Shown: positions 60,336 to 64,000 of the stretch, piece after piece | How the letters are laid out: every line of letters starts with the position of its first letter | Numbering within the stretch: position 1 is the stretch's first letter | NCBI RefSeq assembly: GCF_030014915.1 | Contig: NZ_JAGIXS010000001.1 | Location: 1,426,001 to 1,490,000, forward strand | Length of the DNA: 64,000 bases | Origin: Pelomonas sp. V22 | GTDB taxonomy: Bacteria; Pseudomonadota; Gammaproteobacteria; Burkholderiales; Burkholderiaceae_C | Direction: 5' to 3' | Translations under genes and position numbers: made by a program | Notes under the pieces: model-generated | Seen by the model: only the letters and a program-made list of their open reading frames with translations | Told to the model about the DNA's origin: nothing | Databases searched by the model: none

Positions 60336-61601
60336 ATGTCGACCCTGATCCTGTTCCTTCCTCCCCGCGAACGTCTGCGTGCCCAAGGCCAGGCCACGCC
60401 CGATGCAGCGGCAGAAACGCGGACGCGCAAGCAAGCGGTCAGCGAGTACGACTATGTCTTGAGCAGCAATGGCCGGCAGGTCAGCGCCGAAGGCCGCGCC
60501 GCGCCGTCGGCGCTGCCGCGCGCCGACCAGATCGTGCTGCTGCCGGCCGACCACGACCTGGCCTGGCACCGCGTCAAGCTGCCCAAGGTCGGCCGGGCCC
60601 GCTGGCCCATGGCCCTGCCCGGGCTGATGGAAGAAGAGCTGCTGGACGATCCCGAAAGCCTGCATTTCGCCATTGATGCCGAGGCTCAAGGCGGCGAAGA
60701 GGCCTGGGTGGCCGTCTGCCCGCGCGCCTGGCTCAGCGAGCATTTGAATGCGCTGGATGCGGCCCAGCTGTTCGTGGACCGCATCGCCCCCGTCAGCTGG
60801 CCCGGCCTGCCGGCGCGCGGATTCTTCGAGATTCAGCCCCAGACCGATCAGTTGCTGCTGCACTGGGCCGATGCCGAGGGCGTCAGCAGCGTCCGCCTGG
60901 CGGGCAGCTTCGGTCGCCAGCGCTTCGCCATGGGTCAGCAGGCAGACGCCAGCTGGAGCGCCGAGGCCCATGCAGTGCAAGCGGCCGAGCAATGGCTGGA
61001 AGCCGCCGTGCCGGTGCAGAGCCGGGCAGAACGCGCCTTGCGTGCCCTGGACAGCAGCTGGAACCTGCGCCAGTTCGAGCTGGCGCCGCGCACACGCGGC
61101 CTGCATGCGCTGCGCCAGGCCTATCGCCAGCTGATGCACCGGCAATGGGCGCCGGTGCGCTATGGCCTGGTGGGCCTGCTGCTGGTGCAGCTGCTGGGCC
61201 TGAACCTGTGGTCCTGGCAGCAGAACCGCGAGCTGGCGCAATTGCGAGCCGCCGTCGAAGGCGTACTCAAGAGCACCCATCCGCAAGTGCGCGCGGTGCT
61301 CGATGCACCGCTGCAGATGCAGCGCGAAACGGAACTCCTGCGCGTGCAGGCCGGCCGTGCGGGCGCGCAGGATCTGGAGTCGCTGCTGTCGGCCGCCGCC
61401 ACCGCCTGGCCGGCGGATCGCTCGCCCGTCGATGCCGTGAATTTCGAGACCGGCAAGCTGAGCCTCTCCTCGCAGGGCTGGAGCGAGGAGCAGCTGGCCA
61501 ATTTCCGCCGCCAGCTGCAGGGCGAGGGCTGGCAACTAGAACAGGGTGATGGCCGCATGACGCTGCGCCGTGCCAAGCAAAGCGAGCGCAAGAGCCCATG
61601 A
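60336..61601 (+). CDS. gspL: Type II secretion inner-membrane protein GspL
   Basis: 421 aa. Cytoplasmic actin-like GspL domain (~1-250, VLLPADHDLAWHRVKLPK) that binds the GspE ATPase, one membrane helix (~270-290, YGLVGLLLVQLLGLNLWSW) and a ferredoxin-like periplasmic domain (~340-410). It links the motor to GspM and the pseudopilus. Confidence 0.92.
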   Translation: MSTLILFLPPRERLRAQGQATPDAAAETRTRKQAVSEYDYVLSSNGRQVSAEGRAAPSALPRADQIVLLPADHDLAWHRVKLPKVGRARWPMALPGLMEEELLDDPESLHFAIDAEAQGGEEAWVAVCPRAWLSEHLNALDAAQLFVDRIAPVSWPGLPARGFFEIQPQTDQLLLHWADAEGVSSVRLAGSFGRQRFAMGQQADASWSAEAHAVQAAEQWLEAAVPVQSRAERALRALDSSWNLRQFELAPRTRGLHALRQAYRQLMHRQWAPVRYGLVGLLLVQLLGLNLWSWQQNRELAQLRAAVEGVLKSTHPQVRAVLDAPLQMQRETELLRVQAGRAGAQDLESLLSAAATAWPADRSPVDAVNFETGKLSLSSQGWSEEQLANFRRQLQGEGWQLEQGDGRMTLRRAKQSERKSP

Positions 61602-62131
61602 GCAGCCCTCTGCACGACGAATCCGCCTCGGCCCTCGGCCAGCGCTGGCAAAGCCTCAGCGCGCCGGCCCGCCTGCAGTGGCAGCAGATGGCACCGCGCG
61701 AGCGGGTGGCCGCCCAGCTTGGCCTGGGCGCGCTGGTGCTGCTGCTGGTCTGGCTGCTCTTGCTGGCGCCGGCCCTGCGCACGCTGCAGCAGGCTCCGGC
61801 CAAGCGCGCCCAGCTGGAAGCCCAGCTGCAAGAGATGCAGGCCATGGCGCTGGAAGCGCGCGAGCTGCGCGCTCTGGCGCCCGTGCCGGCGCCCCAGGCG
61901 CGTGCCGCACTGCAAGCGGCGAGCGATCACCTCGGAAGCAATGCCCGCCTGGTCGTCACCGGCGAGCGCGCCACCTTGAGCCTCAACGGCATCTCGCCCG
62001 AGGCCTTGCAGGCCTGGCTGGTCGAGGTGCGCAGTGCCGCACGCGCCCGTCCCGTCGAGGCGCAACTGCAGCGCGGTCCCAAAGGATTCAACGGCAGCAT
62101 CGTGCTGACCCTGGGCGGGGTGAATCCATGA
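61598..62131 (+). CDS. gspM: Type II secretion inner-membrane protein GspM
   Basis: 177 aa bitopic protein, ATGA overlap with gspL. Membrane helix ~45-60 (LGALVLLLVWLLLLAPAL), coiled coil ~65-90 and ferredoxin-like domain (~105-170). Partner of GspL. Confidence 0.9.
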   Translation: MSSPLHDESASALGQRWQSLSAPARLQWQQMAPRERVAAQLGLGALVLLLVWLLLLAPALRTLQQAPAKRAQLEAQLQEMQAMALEARELRALAPVPAPQARAALQAASDHLGSNARLVVTGERATLSLNGISPEALQAWLVEVRSAARARPVEAQLQRGPKGFNGSIVLTLGGVNP

Positions 62132-62952
62132 AGACGGCCAAGGCAAGCGCCTTGCCGAGCCAGCGCCAGCCGCGCCGCTGGGCCCTGACCGGCGGTCTCG
62201 TCGGCAGCCTGCTGGCCCTGGTGCTCTTCGCACCGGCCAGCTGGATGGCCGGCCTGGTGGCCGATGCCAGCGAAGGCCATCTGCTGCTGACCGATGCACG
62301 CGGCAGCATCTGGTCGGGCTCCGGCGTGCTGGTGCTGAGCGGCGGCCCCGGCAGCCGCGATGCCACGGCCCTGCCCGGCCGCATCGACTGGACACTGGGC
62401 CTCAAGGGCCTCGGCTTGGCGCTGCGCGCGCGCCAGGGCTGCTGCATCAATGGCGAGTTGCAGATGCTGGTGCAACCCGGCTTCAGCCGCCTGAGCATCA
62501 GCCTGCCCAGCCAGGCGCCGGGCGAGTGGATGGCCCGGTTCCCGGCCGCCTGGCTGGGCGGTCTTGGCACGCCCTGGAACACCATGCAGTTGAACGGCAA
62601 TGTGCGGCTCAGCGCCCAGGACTTCAAACTCGAAAGGGTGCAGGGCCGCTGGCTGCAATCGGGCCGGCTGGACCTCGACCTGGTCAACCTCTCCTCGCGC
62701 ATCTCCACACTGGCGCCGCTGGGCAGCTACCGGCTCAGCTTGAGCGGCGAGCAATCAGGCAGCTCGCGCCTGCAGCTGGGCACGCTGGACGGTGCCCTGC
62801 TGCTGAACGGCCAGGGCACGCTGGGTGGCGGCGGCAAGGCCCGCTTCCTCGGCGAGGCCACGGCCGCGCCGGGCCGCGAGGCGGCACTGAACAATCTCTT
62901 GAACATCATCGGCCGTCGCCAAGGCGCGCGTTCCGTCATTTCGATCGGATGA
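62128..62952 (+). CDS. gspN: Type II secretion protein GspN
   Basis: About 274 aa from ATG 62128 (ATGA overlap with gspM). Signal-anchor ~20-42 (ALTGGLVGSLLALVLFAPASWMAG), then LLLTDARGSIWSGSGVLVLSGGPG and INGELQMLVQPGF. GspN is dispensable in several T2SS and its function is not settled. Overlaps gspD by ATGA. Confidence 0.88.
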   Translation: MKTAKASALPSQRQPRRWALTGGLVGSLLALVLFAPASWMAGLVADASEGHLLLTDARGSIWSGSGVLVLSGGPGSRDATALPGRIDWTLGLKGLGLALRARQGCCINGELQMLVQPGFSRLSISLPSQAPGEWMARFPAAWLGGLGTPWNTMQLNGNVRLSAQDFKLERVQGRWLQSGRLDLDLVNLSSRISTLAPLGSYRLSLSGEQSGSSRLQLGTLDGALLLNGQGTLGGGGKARFLGEATAAPGREAALNNLLNIIGRRQGARSVISIG

Positions 62953-64000
62953 GCATGAAACTCACCAGCACTCAGAAGCTGCTGCCCACGCTGTTGGCCG
63001 CCGCCATCGCCGCACCGACCCTGGCCCAGCCGCTGGTCCAGAACCTCAATGGGCCAGCACCGGTGCCGGCCAAACCAGCGGCCGCGCCCAAGAAGGGTGC
63101 CGCCGTCAAGGCCGCGACGCCGGTGACGCTGAACTTCGTCAATGCCGACATCGAGGCGGTGACCCGTGCCATCGGCGTGATGATGGGCCGCCAGTTCATC
63201 ATCGATCCGCGCGTCAAGGGCACGATCACCGTCTATAGCGAACAGCCGCTGCCGGTGGGCGACGCCTACCTGAACTACCTGGCCGCCCTGCGCGGCCTCG
63301 GCTTCACGGTGGTGGAGAGCGGTGGCCTCTACAAGCTGGTGCCCGAGCAGGACGCCAAGCTGCAGACGGGCACGGTCACCGTGGGCGAGACTCGCGTGCG
63401 AGGCGACCAGATCATCACGCAGATCTTCAAGCTGCAGCACGAGAACGCCAACAACCTGCTGGCCGCACTGCGCCCCCTGATCAGCCCGAACAACATGATC
63501 AATGTGAGCCCGGGCAACAACAGCCTGGTGATCACCGATTACGCCGAGAACCTGCAGCGACTGGCCAAGATCATCGCGGCCATGGACACCAGCAACAGCA
63601 CCGACATCGAGGTCGTGCCGCTCAAGCATGCGATCGCCTCCGACGTGGCGGGCCTCGTGCAGAAGCTGGGTGAAGGCGGCGCTGCGGGCGGCGCGGCCGT
63701 GCCGAACGCGGCAGGCGGTTCATCGCTCAGCGTGCTGGCCGACCCACGCAGCAACTCGCTGATACTGCGCGCCAGCAGCGCGGCACGCCTGATGGCCGCC
63801 CGGGCCATGATCGAGAAGCTGGACCAGCCGGGCGACGCCAGCGCCACCGGCAACATCCATGTGGTCTACCTGAAGAACGCCGACGCCACCAAGCTGGCCA
63901 CGGTGCTGCGCGCCGCCTTCTCGGGCCAGGGCAGCAGCAACACGGGCAGCAACAGCGGCAGCAGCCAGAACACCCAGCCCTTCAGCGGCACCTCGACGAC
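62949..64000 (+). CDS. gspD: Type II secretion outer-membrane secretin GspD (partial, 3' end beyond window)
   Basis: First ~350 codons only. ATG 62949 overlaps the gspN stop (ATGA). Signal peptide to about residue 26 (AAPTLAQ). N0 domain ~57-135 (VTLNFVNADIEAVTRAIGVMMG), N1 ~155-215 (IFKLQHENANNLLAALRPLIS), N2 ~220-290 (VVPLKHAIASDVAGLVQKLGEG) and start of N3 (VVYLKNADATKLATVLRAAFSG) with a Ser/Asn/Gly-rich loop. The frame is open to the end of the window; the secretin core lies outside. In this lineage gspE and gspF usually follow. Confidence 0.95.
   Translation, partial: MSMKLTSTQKLLPTLLAAAIAAPTLAQPLVQNLNGPAPVPAKPAAAPKKGAAVKAATPVTLNFVNADIEAVTRAIGVMMGRQFIIDPRVKGTITVYSEQPLPVGDAYLNYLAALRGLGFTVVESGGLYKLVPEQDAKLQTGTVTVGETRVRGDQIITQIFKLQHENANNLLAALRPLISPNNMINVSPGNNSLVITDYAENLQRLAKIIAAMDTSNSTDIEVVPLKHAIASDVAGLVQKLGEGGAAGGAAVPNAAGGSSLSVLADPRSNSLILRASSAARLMAARAMIEKLDQPGDASATGNIHVVYLKNADATKLATVLRAAFSGQGSSNTGSNSGSSQNTQPFSGTST

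Overview
The window is about 65% GC and densely packed. Its gene families (HexR-linked zwf/tal/pgi, mlaFEDACB, pilMNOPQ next to aroK-aroB, zapD-yacG after pilBCD-coaE, Porin_4-type porins) point to a betaproteobacterium of the order Burkholderiales. The Roseateles/Rubrivivax/Leptothrix group (Sphaerotilaceae) is my best guess. This placement rests on gene content and order, not on a database search.

Layout. 193-5763 (+): pilB-pilC-pilD, coaE, zapD, yacG. 5752-11414: a sugar-phosphate block with HAD phosphatase-pgi-tal on the minus strand and zwf-hexR on the plus strand, divided by a 173 bp divergent promoter region that carries a good HexR-type palindrome. 11402-15416 (-): the mla phospholipid-transport operon. 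15515-24092 (-): minor pilin/adhesin operon pilE-fimT-pilV-pilW-pilX-pilY1 ending in a TonB-like gene. 24338-30618 (-): gltBD. 30738-31448 (-): a lone REP-associated tyrosine transposase with flanking GGGG.CAGACTC motifs. 31501-41811 (-): pilM-N-O-P-Q, a bacterial-Ig lipoprotein gene, aroK, aroB, dgt. 42074-44997: mrcA (+), cyaY (-), lptM (+). 44994-48909 (-): a four-gene dipeptide/oligopeptide ABC transporter without its binding protein. 49041-52215 (-): DUF3047-type lipoprotein and two tandem porins, each porin with its own terminator. 52507-56638: coq7, an OsmC-like gene, ilvA and a divergent cobT homologue, with a candidate small RNA or leader before ilvA. 56682-64000: a type II secretion locus, gspC (-) facing gspG-H-I-J-K-L-M-N-D (+), with gspD cut by the window end.

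How the genes fit together. Most of the window builds or serves the envelope. Three type IV pilus loci provide the extension ATPase, platform, prepilin peptidase, minor pilins, tip adhesin, alignment complex and secretin. The T2SS locus provides the related pseudopilus, whose prepilins PilD should also process. Mla, LptM, PBP1A and the porins maintain the outer membrane and wall. The metabolic genes are housekeeping: the Zwf/Tal/Pgi hexose-phosphate node under HexR, GOGAT, shikimate, CoA, ubiquinone and isoleucine synthesis.

No phage, CRISPR array, rRNA or tRNA gene was found. I did not find a clear new multi-gene system. The least conventional items are the Ig-domain lipoprotein inserted in the pilMNOPQ-aroKB locus, the sRNA/leader candidate upstream of ilvA, the RAYT element, the CobT homologue with an Asp in place of the expected catalytic Glu, and the TonB-like gene fused by overlap to the pilY1 operon.
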